Below, one piece after another: positions 50,641-62,793 of a stretch of 64,000 nucleotides of DNA (position 1 is the first letter of the stretch; the number at the start of each line of letters is the position of its first letter). The position numbers and the translations under genes are program-made. Where the stretch lies: assembly GCA_019321725.1 (NCBI GenBank), contig JAGSPU010000052.1:1984001-2048000 (forward strand), given 5' to 3'. The stretch comes from Paulownia fortunei. Taxonomy: Eukaryota; Streptophyta; Magnoliopsida; Lamiales; Paulowniaceae. The notes under the pieces were generated by a model, which ran no database searches, was not told the DNA's origin, and saw only the letters and a program-made list of their open reading frames with translations.

Positions 50641-51257
50641 TACTAGGCAAATCAAGAATTTAGCATAAAAGGGAATATGAAAATGAACCACAGTTATCTT
50701 AATGTTACATCAGTGATCAGATAGGGTTCCCTTATCCTGGAATGAACTTATTCCAAGTTACAACAACAAAGACAGACTTTTTAAGTACATCAACTAGCTG
50801 GGATGCCTCCACCTATATTCCCACTCATATTAGGGACATACCAAATGGCATACGGCTAAAACCCCTATGGCAAGACATCTTGTAGGCCTAGGAACATGTT
50901 TCTATGAAGACACAAGTTGTCACCTTGCATCAGAAAATTTATACTGGAAGTAATTAGAAATAAAGACCTACCATACTAGAAATATATATATTTCAGTAAT
51001 TGAGAGAATAGTTTCCTAAACTGGGCCTTTTTTAATCATCCCAGTGACTACTCATTCTTTGCAATATCTAGTGTAAAGAATGAATAAAAATAGCAAAAAA
51101 CTAGTGTTTCTTCATATATTCTCATCCTCGTCCTTTTTTGGCGCCATGCTGCCTTCTTTTCTAAAGCTTGCAACCAACAAAACCCAAAATATAACGCTTG
51201 TAACTTCACCAAAAATCTTGTTTACTGGACCTAAAGGTTTAGTAGAAATATTCTGAT

Positions 51258-53381
51258 TTACTGAGCCATCAGCTGATCAAGCTGCATTTGCTCAAGCCAT
51301 GCACCTAAAACAGATTGGTCAACTTGTTCAATCTGGTTATTCAAATTTGCACCTTCACCAGAGGATGTACCAGAATCTGCAGTGCCAGCAAAAAGGGGTG
51401 CAGATTTTTCTTTCATATCCTGCGGAGATTCTTTGACAAGTGACTGAACCCATGATAAATCAGGCTCCTCCCCATTGTTGAGAAGCTCAAACGATGATGA
51501 TCTTTTGAGCTTACCCAATTCATCAGCAGTGATGGCCCACTCCGGTGGCCCATTAGGGGATCCCCATTTTGACCAAGTCTCTTCCAAGGACGCAACAGCA
51601 GCCGCAGCATTAGAGCCAAGATCACGTGAGCTGAGACTCCGTAAGTGTTGATGCTGCTTCTCTTGTCGAGCTAGCATTGACACCCGGGCACTCATTGGCG
51701 AGATAGGCTCCACAGTGCGAGGTGACATTCTCCCAGAAGATGGAACCCCAAAAGGGACCTGCAGTAGAGAGTGATCAACATTTCTCGGTGAAAATGTTGT
51801 CTTAATTGGAGATAGCATGCTCTGCTGCTGCTGCTGGAATTGATTATGGATTGCTGACTTGTGCGTAGGCGAGAAAACAGATGAAGCCAATGCTTGATCA
51901 GCATATCTAGGAGAAGAGCTCTCCGCAGAAAAAATATCCTCCAGATTTGAAGGAGTTAGGGTTTTAGGACGAACAGACCGATTCAACAAATTGGTATTAA
52001 TACTTGTTTGGGACAGAAGGGGTAGCTCATTTAAGAGTTGCTGATGATGAACATCAATATCTGCAAATAAACTCAAGTCTTCAGGGGGAATATCTCTAGC
52101 ATTCAGAGACGAGCGCAACCGACTGGACTGGAGGTTACTTCCAGGTAAATGCAATGCTGGAACATTTTGTTGGGATGGCCAACCTGTGTTTGAAATGCCA
52201 TTGGTAGATGGAGACATGGGCGGAGTAAATGGAGATGGAGACATCACAGGGACCGAAGAAGGTGAACCAGGTAAAAGGCTCATCGCTGCAGCAAAATCCA
52301 TGGCATTAGCAGCAGAGGTGCTCGAGCGAGGCGAGGGAACAGCAGAACCAGTTGAGACATACAAGGGTCGGAGTTCCTCCTGCGTGTGGGCAAAGAAGCA
52401 AACTCTTCTATTGCAACTCGTGCCATCTTTGCATAGCCGAGTCCTGTATTGAGCAGGATGGAGCCAGCACTCAAAAACCCCATGAGCATACTCACACATG
52501 TCCCCTCTTCGACAAGCCCCCTTACGAAAATCTGGACACGGTACACAGCTGTAGTGGTACTTCCTTGGATCCCTTCTTCGAGCATTTTCACCTGGGTGAA
52601 CAAATGGGCACTCAGTCCAATCGTGGGAGTATGCACGAGAGCAGGGTCGGACCTTGAATGAAAACATTCTAAATTCATCTGTAGAGTAGATGCTGTTCTT
52701 AATGTCGGGTAAAGATGGGTCAACAGGGTATTCTTTCTTTTCTGGTGCAGATGATGCAGGAACACCATTGGACTTTGCAGCCTTCAGAGAAGGTGACAAC
52801 TCTGGAGAACATGGGGATCCATTTACATGAGATGGTGAAGGTGGTGGAGAATTTGAATTTGAAGTGCCTATTGATACTCTCAGATTGTGCTCCTCCTCAA
52901 ATGAAGTGTCCGTTGTGAGCATCATTTGAAGGGTATATTTCATGCCCTGCAACTTTGGAGAGACAACAATAACATCAACAGGCCGACGGCCTTTGGCATC
53001 AGTTATATTTGGATCCGCACCTGCTGCTAAAAGTAGTTTCACAACATCAATAGCATTTACAGATCCACCTGATGCAGCACAGTGAAGAGCAGTGCTCTTG
53101 TCAATACCACAGTTTCGGTTTACATCAACATCAGGCAAAGAGACAATCAGTTTCAGAACATCAACGCTACCATAAGTGGCAGCCACCATCAAGGGAGTCA
53201 AATGCTGTAGAACCATTTGACTCGAGCCTTTTTGTCGTCCATACCACAGTCCAACCTCATCAACACTGGATGGTTCTCGATCAACATACTTTTTAAAGCC
53301 TTCTAAGTCATTGTTGGCAGCAAATTCAAGCAAGCTCACAAAAGCATCTTCAGTTTCACCATTCAAAATATTAACACTCAT
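51258..53381 (-). CDS. Ankyrin plus tandem CCCH zinc-finger protein (RR-TZF, OXS2/TZF7-like)
   Basis: 707 residues in one uninterrupted coding exon, the usual size for the TZF7/OXS2 and TZF8 group. N-terminal ankyrin repeats at about 61-130 ([50 protein letters not shown]). Then an Arg-rich region with [20 protein letters not shown], followed by two CCCH fingers: C282-C290-C296-H300 (C-X7-C-X5-C-X3-H) and C317-C323-C328-H332 (C-X5-C-X4-C-X3-H). The C-terminal half is Ser/Pro/Gln-rich with the family blocks [31 protein letters not shown], [22 protein letters not shown], and ends [13 protein letters not shown]. Family members shuttle between cytoplasm and nucleus, bind RNA or DNA, and act in salt, oxidative or hormone responses. 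An in-frame TGA lies 12 codons upstream, supporting this start. Frame intact. Confidence 0.92.
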   Translation of the reverse strand: MSVNILNGETEDAFVSLLEFAANNDLEGFKKYVDREPSSVDEVGLWYGRQKGSSQMVLQHLTPLMVAATYGSVDVLKLIVSLPDVDVNRNCGIDKSTALHCAASGGSVNAIDVVKLLLAAGADPNITDAKGRRPVDVIVVSPKLQGMKYTLQMMLTTDTSFEEEHNLRVSIGTSNSNSPPPSPSHVNGSPCSPELSPSLKAAKSNGVPASSAPEKKEYPVDPSLPDIKNSIYSTDEFRMFSFKVRPCSRAYSHDWTECPFVHPGENARRRDPRKYHYSCVPCPDFRKGACRRGDMCEYAHGVFECWLHPAQYRTRLCKDGTSCNRRVCFFAHTQEELRPLYVSTGSAVPSPRSSTSAANAMDFAAAMSLLPGSPSSVPVMSPSPFTPPMSPSTNGISNTGWPSQQNVPALHLPGSNLQSSRLRSSLNARDIPPEDLSLFADIDVHHQQLLNELPLLSQTSINTNLLNRSVRPKTLTPSNLEDIFSAESSSPRYADQALASSVFSPTHKSAIHNQFQQQQQSMLSPIKTTFSPRNVDHSLLQVPFGVPSSGRMSPRTVEPISPMSARVSMLARQEKQHQHLRSLSSRDLGSNAAAAVASLEETWSKWGSPNGPPEWAITADELGKLKRSSSFELLNNGEEPDLSWVQSLVKESPQDMKEKSAPLFAGTADSGTSSGEGANLNNQIEQVDQSVLGAWLEQMQLDQLMAQ

Positions 53382-53417
53382 GATTACAGCTCTTGTATTG
53401 TCAAACGAAACAGGAAA

Positions 53418-53465
53418 TCATACAGACGGATTATTCCCAGGCTCTAACCAATCCAGTTTGCACAT
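53418..53465 (-). other. Upstream ORF of the zinc-finger gene (15 codons)
   Basis: Minus-strand ATG at 53465 encodes MCKLDWLEPGNNPSV and stops at TGA (53420-53418). It is in the same frame as the main ORF, 12 codons before its ATG. A second short ATG frame (MGTCANWIG) overlaps it. Both would lie in the spliced leader if the acceptor near 53490 is used, so they could reduce translation. Confidence 0.35.
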
Positions 53466-54810
53466 GTTCCCATTTTGGAAATCCAACTGGATGAGATAAA
53501 ACAAAACAAGCAAGCTGCAAGCCCAATATTAGAATTAGAAAAGGGAAGCAAACAGCAACAATAGAGTAAGAAATGACAGCAAAATTGTCACCAAAGTAAA
53601 ACCCGCTAATAGACATGCACGAAAATTGATTAAGAACCCCAAACCAAAGAGATATGCAAGAGAGAATTGGTAAGACAAAAGGCTGAGAATAATCAGAAAT
53701 TTATGGCTCAAAGAAAAGAAACTTATCTATAGCATACAAGAGAAAGATTGAAGGCTGAATCAGACAGGGCCAAATTTACACAACAAATAACAATGAAATC
53801 TGACAATAACAAATACATTGTTATATATGAAAGTAAATGGCAAAGTAAGCAGTGATCGTACTGCCAATTTTGAAACTCAAATATTTATAGTTTGGCAATC
53901 AAGACAAGCAAAAGATATTTTGAAAGCCAAATATTTAAAGTATCTACTCATCAATCTCGTAGAGAAAACATCATGCAGAAATGTGGCAAAAACAATAAAC
54001 AGGTTAATTTATCTTATTTGGCATCGATAGGGGTATGTGCATCGCAATCAATCCTCCAAATTCCAAAAAAAGAAACTTTATTTCAGTATTTCATACTAAA
54101 CTGCCATCAAATTCATTATTCAATGACTCACAAAACTAGAACAATTTTCTCTCAAAAGTGAAGCCGAGGATAGAAAATCAAGAACTCCGAAGATATAGCT
54201 ATAGAATCAACACCCACCAGCCATAAACCCCAAAAAAAGGCAAAGAAAGAAAAGCAGATATCCAATTCTTCCCCAACCCCCAACACAGAAAAAAATAAAT
54301 TATTTAATAAAAATATAATAATAAAAGAACAACACTCATAAACCTTGTATCAAGTATCATGCAAGCCCACAAACTCATACTCAAATACCTATACTTCAAT
54401 CATTTTCTTACACATAAAAACAAGTAAGAAACAATCAAGATCGAGACTTCAGAAAGCATAGAACTATATGCACCAGTACATACTACAAACAACATATAAA
54501 TACGCACGGTTCTCACATACACAAGCAAAAACCAAGTGAACAAAACATGGAAAAGGCAATCTTTCTTACCAGCTAATATCAAAATTAACGAAAACATAGT
54601 GAGCCCCCGAGCAGCAGCAGCAAAAGCTTCATTCTTGAATATGTATATAATTGTATATATAGATAGAGGGGTTTAATTTATGCGGGCAGGTGTATTTACA
54701 GATCTAGAGAGAGAGTGAGCGAGAATGAGAAAGTTGTGACAACAAGAAGAGAGAGCTTCTCCTTCTCCTCTCTTTTTTCTTCGCCATTTCCTATGTTAAT
54801 GTTTTTGTTT

Positions 54811-54866
54811 ACTCTCTCTCTCTCCTCTCTCTCTCCTCTCTCCTCTCTCCTCTCTCCTCTCTCTCT
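54811..54866. repeat. CT-rich microsatellite (CTCTCTCC variants)
   Basis: Interrupted (CT)n/(CTCTCTCC)n tract upstream of the zinc-finger gene; on that gene's strand it is GA-rich. Confidence 0.9.
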
Positions 54867-54900
54867 ATGTAATAAATCAAGAAGCATTCTTACAACAATA

Positions 54901-57900
54901 TTTGTTTTAGTAATTAAATAGTATGATAAATTGGAGTAAATTCTAATTTTCTATTAGTCACTATCTTTTATTTTTTATATATAAGTACTATGTTACTTTT
55001 TTTGTAATCACCTGTATCCTTGTGTCCTCACTTTCCCATGGAGTGCACCAATCAAATGATTTGCCCAATTTTTCTTTAAAAAAAATATGTGTAAACGAAT
55101 TGAATTGAATTGAATTTAAAAAAAAAATGTAAACAAATCGATTCGAATTAAATATGTTATTGTTTAAATTTATTTAATTTTTATTTAATTTTAAAAATTA
55201 TATTTGATTTGGTTTGATAGTTTATCGAGTTGACTTTGAATAAATTTTAATAAAATCAAATACAAATCAAATTTAAATAACTTGATTTTTTTACATATAT
55301 TATTTTTTTAATTAATCGAGTCGAGTTCAACTGAGTTCCAAATCTTATTGAACGAAAAAATATGTTTAAGTTTTAGTTGTTAAGTTAATATGATTAATTT
55401 CAAAACAAGTATTTAATAATTTATTTATTTTTTAATCCCAATTAATTTAGTTAAATTATTTTATGTGAATCTTCACCAGTTAAAGAACATGATGGAATTT
55501 TGATTCGTTATCAAATGAAAGCACTTTTTAAGATTTATGTTGAAAAATAGCACTATGTGTCAATTCTGAGAGTTATATGTAATTTATACAGTATCATTAT
55601 AATATGTCTACCTCAAACTCATTAATTGTGGTCTTCTTTTCTTTTCCTATTGACAAGGAAAGTTGTCCTAATTAATGATAGAGAAAAAGATCCAAGAAAG
55701 AATTAAATAACTAAAAAATAGTAATTTTGAATGTGATCACAAAATAAATTATCCATATAGCGTCGTGTTATTGTGTTTAAATTTTAATACACACTTATGA
55801 GATGTCGGCACTTAGTACATAGTAACGTTCATAAGATGTCGGCACTACATGATAATGCTGGTATTATTTTGCGATACATCTGTTTTTATATCTAATTACT
55901 ATCTTTTTTCGATAGGTAAATAAATATTAAATATTTCTAGTTTAAATTTTAATTATTAGTTTAATAAAAATTCAATTATATTAGAAACTATGGATTTAGT
56001 TTGTAAATTGTAGTTTATCTTACCAAATTATTTACAAGCTAATCAATTAAGAACTAAACAAAAACAAGATCCTAAATCCTACATATCAAAATCTAAAAAC
56101 CTAATCAAAATTGATGACCCTGTTTTGTAGTCAAAACAAAAAAGACATCTCATCTATGATTGAAGAATCAAATGTAAGATATCTTCAAAATCAAAATCTC
56201 AATTATGTTTCTTTATAATTTTGCACCATCATATAGGGGAAAAAAAAAAGAAAAACTCTATAATTTTGCATAAAATATATTAATAATAATAATAACATAT
56301 CAATCAATAAATTTATAAAGTAAAATTTTCTCTTCGATTCATGCGCTAATATTCAGAAGGCAAAAAAAATTTCATTCTCTCTCATAGTACCTCATATTTT
56401 AATTTTTATAGTATTTAAAACTTTTTTTCCTATGACAAATCAATTTGATTATTGGGACAAAAGAAAAAGGAAAAAAGGAAAAGAAGAAATAAAAAATACA
56501 TTTTTTTTTCCCATTTACAGTCTTTTTTTGGTTTCTTTTGATATTTTTGCTTGCTCTGGTTGACTTAACTGGTTCTTGGTAAAGATGCTGCGTATCATCT
56601 GATCGCAGCCCACAAATTCCCATTCTGTTCGTGGAATTTTATCCAAATTCACCCCACATGCAGGTTATTTCAAACAATTTATATATTTCGTGCATAAGTA
56701 TTCTTCAATAAGTACACTTGTTGACGTTGAAGATTCCTATTGGATTTGATAATTTTAATATTACTAGACTTTAAGTTTCAATATTATATCTAAAAATAAT
56801 TAATCGAATAATATAAGAGATGATCGAAGCGTTAACTCATTAGCAGTAGAATCGGTATCGTCCTTATTCTATTTCATACTAGAAAATCGAATAGTTGCTT
56901 TAGTTTTTAACTCAGTAACAATTTCTATATAGCGTTCCTGTCTTATGTAAGTCAATCATTCGTCGATGGGCTATCATATAGTTGATATGATATGATATGA
57001 TAGATAAATTCATTCTTTTCAATCGTGGAAAACTCGTTTACGGCCCTTTTTAATTTTAATAAGTAAAAATTTTTGGTAATATCTATATTACACTTAATTC
57101 TTAATGTATGAGACGCATTAATCTCAATTAAATATTTTATTTTATAAAAAAAAATTAAAAGGTGAATATTGCACATATTATATGATGCATTTAGTTTAAA
57201 AAATGTTATATCAGGTGATATACATTGAGTGCACATCTCAACATATATTTTACACATACTCAATATATATGTGAATATATGATAAATATATATATCTAAT
57301 ATACATAATCGAGTATAGCATCAAAAAGATATATGATGCAAACGAGTGTAGGATAAATATTTACTAATACTAGACACCTTTAAAATTATTTGACCAAAAA
57401 TGCCCACAAATCCTTAAAATGGACGTCTCTGCCCCTTCATCTGAAAACTAGTAGCTACGACACGTAGGACGTATGGTGGCCCAGCGATGCAGACTAAAAT
57501 TATTATTACTAGTTATAAAAGCAAAATGCTGATTTGTCAGGTAACCGGCTGAGAAGGTGAAAAGACGCTTTGGAAATACCAGAAGAGAGGAAAAGCCGAC
57601 CGGTCGAATCGGCATCCAGTGGAGTGGGATATTAAAGTGGAATGGAATGTGGGTTTGGGTTCCGCGAATCAGAGTCGCGGACTTGATGGAGAAGTCAATT
57701 TTGGTTAAACGTCGGGTCAAATCGAAAGGAAAAAAAAAAAGAAAAAAAAAAAAGAAAAAGAGAAAAATTAGAGTTGCGTTGCGCCAATTGAATTATGGGA
57801 AATTGGAATAAATACTTTATGATTATTGCGATCCTAAAAAGAAATTAATAATAAAGGGATTGAAATAATATTCGAAAAGGATTGGATAAGAATTCTTCTT

Positions 57901-59908
57901 AAAGTTGGCTTTATATTTCTCAAAGGCAAAATAAGAATATACAATCAAGTGTTTGATGCCAATATTTTTAAAATTTACACGACTTTCTTCACAAAAATAT
58001 ATTCAGTCATTTTATTGACCAATTAATTTAACTATATTTATTTTATAAAATTTGAATAATAATTAGTTTAATTTAATAATATTTGGACAGCACTATGGAA
58101 TTTTATTATTAGAAATGTCTAAATATTAATATAATGAATTGTTTTAAAATTAGATAATTTAATCTTTTGAAAAAAATTGATCTTATCCTCAGGGGAACAA
58201 AAAATTATTTTTATTAAATTGGCCCATAGATTATTGATATTTAGTAAGAGAACCGCCTCAATTGACAGAAACTAAAAAGCGAATAAAATATAGTAAGAAA
58301 AAAGTATGAAATAGAATATTACAAAAAAAAAAAAAGGTGCACAAAAGTGGGGATTAATCATATATCAAGCTAATTAATGATTTTAATATAACATTATAAT
58401 TGTATCCAGACTTTTTTATTAGACTTAAAAACGAATATATTGAGTTTTAAGGTTTTAGCTTTGCTATCTGTACTACGTCTTATTAGTCTCACAATTAAAA
58501 ATTAAATATAATTACTTATACTACTAAGCAAAAATTGAAAATAATCCAAACTATGTAAAAATTCCAATAAATTAATTATTATTGCCAGTTTTATTATTAT
58601 CCTATGATAATTTGATTACTATTAATAAAATAATTACATTGCTATCAATGAGGGCAAGAATATGACATAAATTCTCTTTAATTATTTTGTTATGAAAGAA
58701 ATATCATGATTTGCCTCATTAATAACAAAATAAATTGCGATGGTGACATGGGTGGCTAGTAATTTTGTCATAATTAGGAGTTGGAATTAATAAATGCTTA
58801 TAGTCTTTTCCATTAATTACCTACTGTCTATCACTCTATCTTACTTTTTTAGGATTAGTTTTAGAAAAAGGATCATTTTAATCATATTTTTAAACAGCAT
58901 AGAACTTTAAGAGATTAAAATAATTTCCAAGTGAACCATTTTTGGAAAGATTTTACATATTGTATCCGAATTATTGAGATATTTTTTTTTATATATATTT
59001 AATAAACGGTAGTAAAAGATTGAAATCTCAAAACTCTTAAATTTGACTAAATTTGAATTTTTTAAAGCGTCGTTGGAAGTAAATGGCTATTTAATTTTCA
59101 ATAAATTATAACTTATGAGAAATAGAACTTTAAAAGAGTTCACTAAGGTTTAAGGCCAGTAAATTATGAACAAAAAATTGCACATATTATTTATTCTTTC
59201 AAGCTAAACATAAAAATTGGACTTGAACATAATTTGAAACAATCTAAATTCCTATAACATAAATGACCCTTTTGGAACATGCCCAAAAAAATAATAGTTC
59301 AAAAGTGGGTTCAATTGCACAAAATAAAGTTGAAGAGCACATGACAATTTATGCTTAAAGCTATGTAAATAAATGGCAATGTGTTGGCAATCAATACAAA
59401 TGTATTTTCCAGTAAATAATAATTAAATTCAAAATTTAGAAAAAATAAAAAATCTTTGGTTAGATTGCAATAATCTGCAATTTTGCATCAATGGTAAAAA
59501 AGTTTTTATTGATACCATCTTTAACTAAACTATGCCCAAAACAAAGCATAATTTCCAAATTGGTGCCAAACAATTTGGACCACACTAAAACTATATTTAG
59601 GTTAATTTATATAGAACATAAAATTAGCATTTGGTGAAGTGGGTCGATTTAAATGCACTAGGAGCCAACAAACACTTAACTTTTTCTTCATCTATAAAAC
59701 TTTGGTAATTCTTGATGTTATTCTTTGGCGAGTTTATTTTAAAAATATAAATATGTTATCATATTTCTCTATATTCTAAACTAGCCTTTTATTAGGCTAA
59801 GTAAAAAATCAATATCGAGAAAAGCTTATTTGTTATAGTTAAGATTATTATTTATGATCTAACAAATGGTATAATAGAAGAATCGATATGAAGAGCGATG
59901 AATACATT
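54901..59908. other. Gene-free AT-rich spacer with repeat debris
   Basis: No supported gene. At about 55087-55350 words such as GTGTAAACGAATTGAATTG and ATCGAGTCGAGTTCAACTG suggest a decayed hAT-like element of the 8578-8926 type. A less AT-rich patch at 57420-57780 gives open frames on both strands, but they are basic and low-complexity with no family resemblance. The rest is AT-rich. Confidence 0.5.
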
Positions 59909-60261
59909 AATGTTTTTAAAATTGGATCGAACCGACCGATTCAATAGGAAATCGAAAGTCATCCGATCATCCGTAGGCCCAAAAAATCGTTTGACCGATC
60001 AGAACCGGTCAGAACCGATTTGATCGATTTTTATTTTATTTTTTATTTTATTTTGATTTTTATAATACTTTAAATTTGATATTTTGTTATATTTATGTGA
60101 TTATTTGAATTTTGTGTTTTGTTATATAGTTATTTATTTATTTTTACATTTAAAATATATTATATTATTATTTTACATATATAGAATAAAAAAAATATAA
60201 TTAATTTTCATTAAAATCGGTCCGACCGCCGATTGAACCGATCCAACCGATTAACAACACT
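59909..60261. mobile_element. MITE-like element with GATCGAACCGACCGATT-type termini
   Basis: Left end AATGTTTTTAAAATTGGATCG; the right end on the minus strand reads AGTGTTGTTAATCGGTTGGATCG, so the ends are imperfect long inverted repeats rich in CCGATC/GATCGG words. The centre is a pure AT spacer. Target duplication is unclear. No coding capacity. It belongs to a different family from the 204-706 element. Confidence 0.55.
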
Positions 60262-62538
60262 AATTGTTAAGAATACCTACGAAAATATTGGAATGAACAC
60301 CCCAATCCGTGATATATACAAGGGTATAAGGGTTCATGTCAATTCTAACTAGTGTTTTCATCAAATGAAACCCCAATCCGTTATAATACTGCAAATCATA
60401 TGGAGATAAACAAATTGTAATCTGATCTCATTAGGGTTTCCAAAAGCCAGGCTTAATGCATTTGTCTAGCATCTTGCTTTTTCTGATTGTGATTGTATTG
60501 TGACAATTGAGGAAGGAGAAAACAAAGGGGCACTGTTAGGTGGCTGTTTAAGTGGCTCCCTTTGGTTGGGGGGTGGGGGGTGGGGGGTGGGGGTAGGGGT
60601 AATGGTAATATGGGACACACGTCAAGAATTGCTTGTTTTGGCAGCTTCCTATCACCATTGGAATTTGCAAAACTTTTGATTGTGGAATAGTTGTAAAATC
60701 CATTGGATTTGGGGGGGGGGGGGGTATGTGAAGAAAGATGCATGTCGCCATTTAATTCATCTCTATCACCAGCAATTGTGGATTGCATGGGCCAGCTGAA
60801 AAAGAAGACATTAATTACTAGATTGTATAATCTTTTATATTTGGGTTATTATTTTGGGAGGTGTGAGATTTTAGATTTTGAAATAATTAGAAGTATTAAT
60901 TTTGTGGAATTTACATAGGCCTACACGTAGATTTATAAATTAATGGTTGTGGGGGTTGGGACGAACAAATCCTTGACTTTTCAAGAAATTTTCTTGCATA
61001 TATTCGAAAGAAACTAATACGATATTAGACAATACATATAATTTATGGAACATAGCCTCAATTTTCGCCATTTGAATTAGAAGTCTATACAAAAACCCTC
61101 GTTTATTATATAAATATTTATCATGTCTTCTTACAAATAAATAGATATTCTTGTTGATTTTCTTTTTCTCTTTTCTTTTTTTTTCTTTTGGAAAAAGTAT
61201 TTTCTTCTGCTTTTTTAACCTCTAATTCACTAATTTCAAACAAAAAAGAAAAAGAAAGCAGATCACTTTTGCAAAATTTGGCCCATTTACCTACTAGACC
61301 ATTTTAGGACATGGATTCACTAATTTTTTATGCAAATCCTTCTTTAAATTGGGCGATTTACAAAGCCCAAACAAGACCTCTTTCGTCTATTTTGGGCCTC
61401 GAGTCAATTTTTTCACAAGCTAATTGGACTAGTGATGGCTTCAACAGATCCAATTTTAATCCGAATATGATTATATTTTGAAAAATTAATTAAAAAGAAC
61501 CTATAGGTTTTTTTGTTCACAATTTACAACAATTGACAATAAACTTTATATAAAAGTAGACAAGTATTTACACTCCTGATGACAATTAACAATTATATAT
61601 CTTGGCACGTTCAAATAGTTGATATAATCCATCTTGTTGCCTCGATTGATTTATAGTTGAAAGTTTCCTCGATTTCCAATTTTCTTTTTTTCCTCAACTT
61701 TACTAATTGTTATAAACCCTAAATAATTTTCGCAAGTTTCTGTTATATATCCACAAAAGACTTTAATTATCTCAAAAAGTAAAAATAAAAATAAGGCCAA
61801 TAATCACCATGAATTTGTGACTAAAGAGTGCCACTCATTTATGAATTCTTAGTGGACTTTGGTTCTAGTTTGAACCCCTCATCTTTGTCATCTAACTAAA
61901 TCTGATATAACCCTCGAGCCATGCATCCATCCTCAATTTATGGAACCATGAAAATAAACTTAAGACTAGAATTAATCAAAAAAATTGAGAAAAAAAAAAA
62001 AAAAAAGAATCGAGAGAAGCTAGCAAGCCAAAACAACTGGAGTTGACTTTGTTCTTTCAAAAAAAATCAACGTAAAATCATTTAAATTTTCATCAAGATC
62101 GGCCTAGTATTAAATCCACACTGAATCTTGGCTACCTAAAGTTGAATATGAAATCACATTTGGATAAGTTAATTCTTCCCTCTGCCTACTTTAGGTTGCC
62201 TTTAGAGGGTTTACTACAATATTATTCGTCGAAAAAGGATTAGATATTCTCTTGATTTGTAAGAATTTAGGAAAAAGTAACATATTTTTAGTGGTAGCAG
62301 TTGCAAGAATGTGTGTAATAGTTGTATTTTAGTTAACAAGTGACATAAGCTCTTCCAACTCTTCAATAGTCTAATGGCCAATCTTAGCCTCATATGCTTG
62401 GTGCATTTGTAGCTGGTCTCAGTGCTTACATTAGCAAATGCAAAAAGGTTTTTTTTTTTTTTTTTGGGCACTTTTTGAACTATTTATTTGGATAAATTGA
62501 GGAAAAAAGGATTCACTTTACATATAACTTCTTCATAA
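60262..62538. other. Spacer with G-rich tracts; upstream region of the SMR-like gene
   Basis: No gene supported; minus-strand frames at 60453-60788 are Pro/His-rich only because they read the G tracts backwards. It holds the G-quadruplex-type tract 60568-60599 and a run of 14 G at 60711-60724. The part near 62.2-62.5 kb is the probable promoter and leader of the downstream small gene. Confidence 0.5.
60568..60599 (+). repeat. G-quadruplex-type tract
   Basis: Five G runs of 6, 6, 6, 5 and 4 bases separated by T, T, T and TA. This easily satisfies the four-run G3+ N1-7 rule for intramolecular quadruplexes, with single-base loops that favour a stable parallel form. Confidence 0.85.
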
Positions 62539-62793
62539 ATGGCCCCAAACATTAGTACAAGAATGTCAAAACATCATCAAAACCACAAGAAGCACATTAT
62601 TGGATGTCAAAGCAAGGAGGTGATGGCAATTGAGTCCTCTTGTGAATTATGCTACAATGAGGATGATTTCAAGGGGAAAGAAATTTTGGATAATGCTTGT
62701 TCGACACCAAAAGGTAAAAGATTCAAGATATCGGAAACCCTAATATGTCCATCAGCCCAAAAAGAGAAGATTAACAACAATTTGCTCGTCTAA
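62539..62793 (+). CDS. Probable SIAMESE-related (SMR) cyclin-dependent kinase inhibitor
   Basis: 84-residue single-exon protein. The C-terminal part carries the SIAMESE-type pattern CSTPKGKRFKISETLICPSA followed by a basic QKEK (residues 54-77), matching the family arrangement C-x-TP, a basic [RK]-x-[KR]-IP-like step, then CP-x-AP-[KR]-K. Members bind CDK-cyclin complexes and promote endoreduplication or cell-cycle exit, often under stress. The KIP step reads KIS and the AP reads AQ, so it is a divergent member. The N-terminal half is His/Lys-rich and unconserved, as usual in SMRs. Start is the first ATG of the frame; the first half has no other support. Confidence 0.55.
   Translation: MAPNISTRMSKHHQNHKKHIIGCQSKEVMAIESSCELCYNEDDFKGKEILDNACSTPKGKRFKISETLICPSAQKEKINNNLLV

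Larger units (their letters stand above)
53382..54900 (-). promoter_or_regulatory. Leader, probable 5' UTR intron and promoter of the zinc-finger gene
   Basis: Noncoding. A good acceptor (CATCCAG on the minus strand, about 53490) suggests a leader intron reaching toward 54.6-54.8 kb, as in related genes. The CT/GA-rich tract at 54811-54866 resembles plant core-promoter or leader Y-patches. The intron donor cannot be fixed from sequence alone. Confidence 0.4.

Noticed and set aside
52280..52768. 162-residue minus-strand ORF inside the zinc-finger gene
   Set aside because: Shadow frame of the 707-residue coding sequence.
57448..57811. Overlapping open frames on both strands (84 and 90 residues)
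   Set aside because: Low-complexity Lys-rich tail from a poly-A tract and no family resemblance on either strand.
60453..60788. Pro/His-rich minus-strand ORFs
   Set aside because: Product of translating the G-rich tract in reverse; no coding signature.
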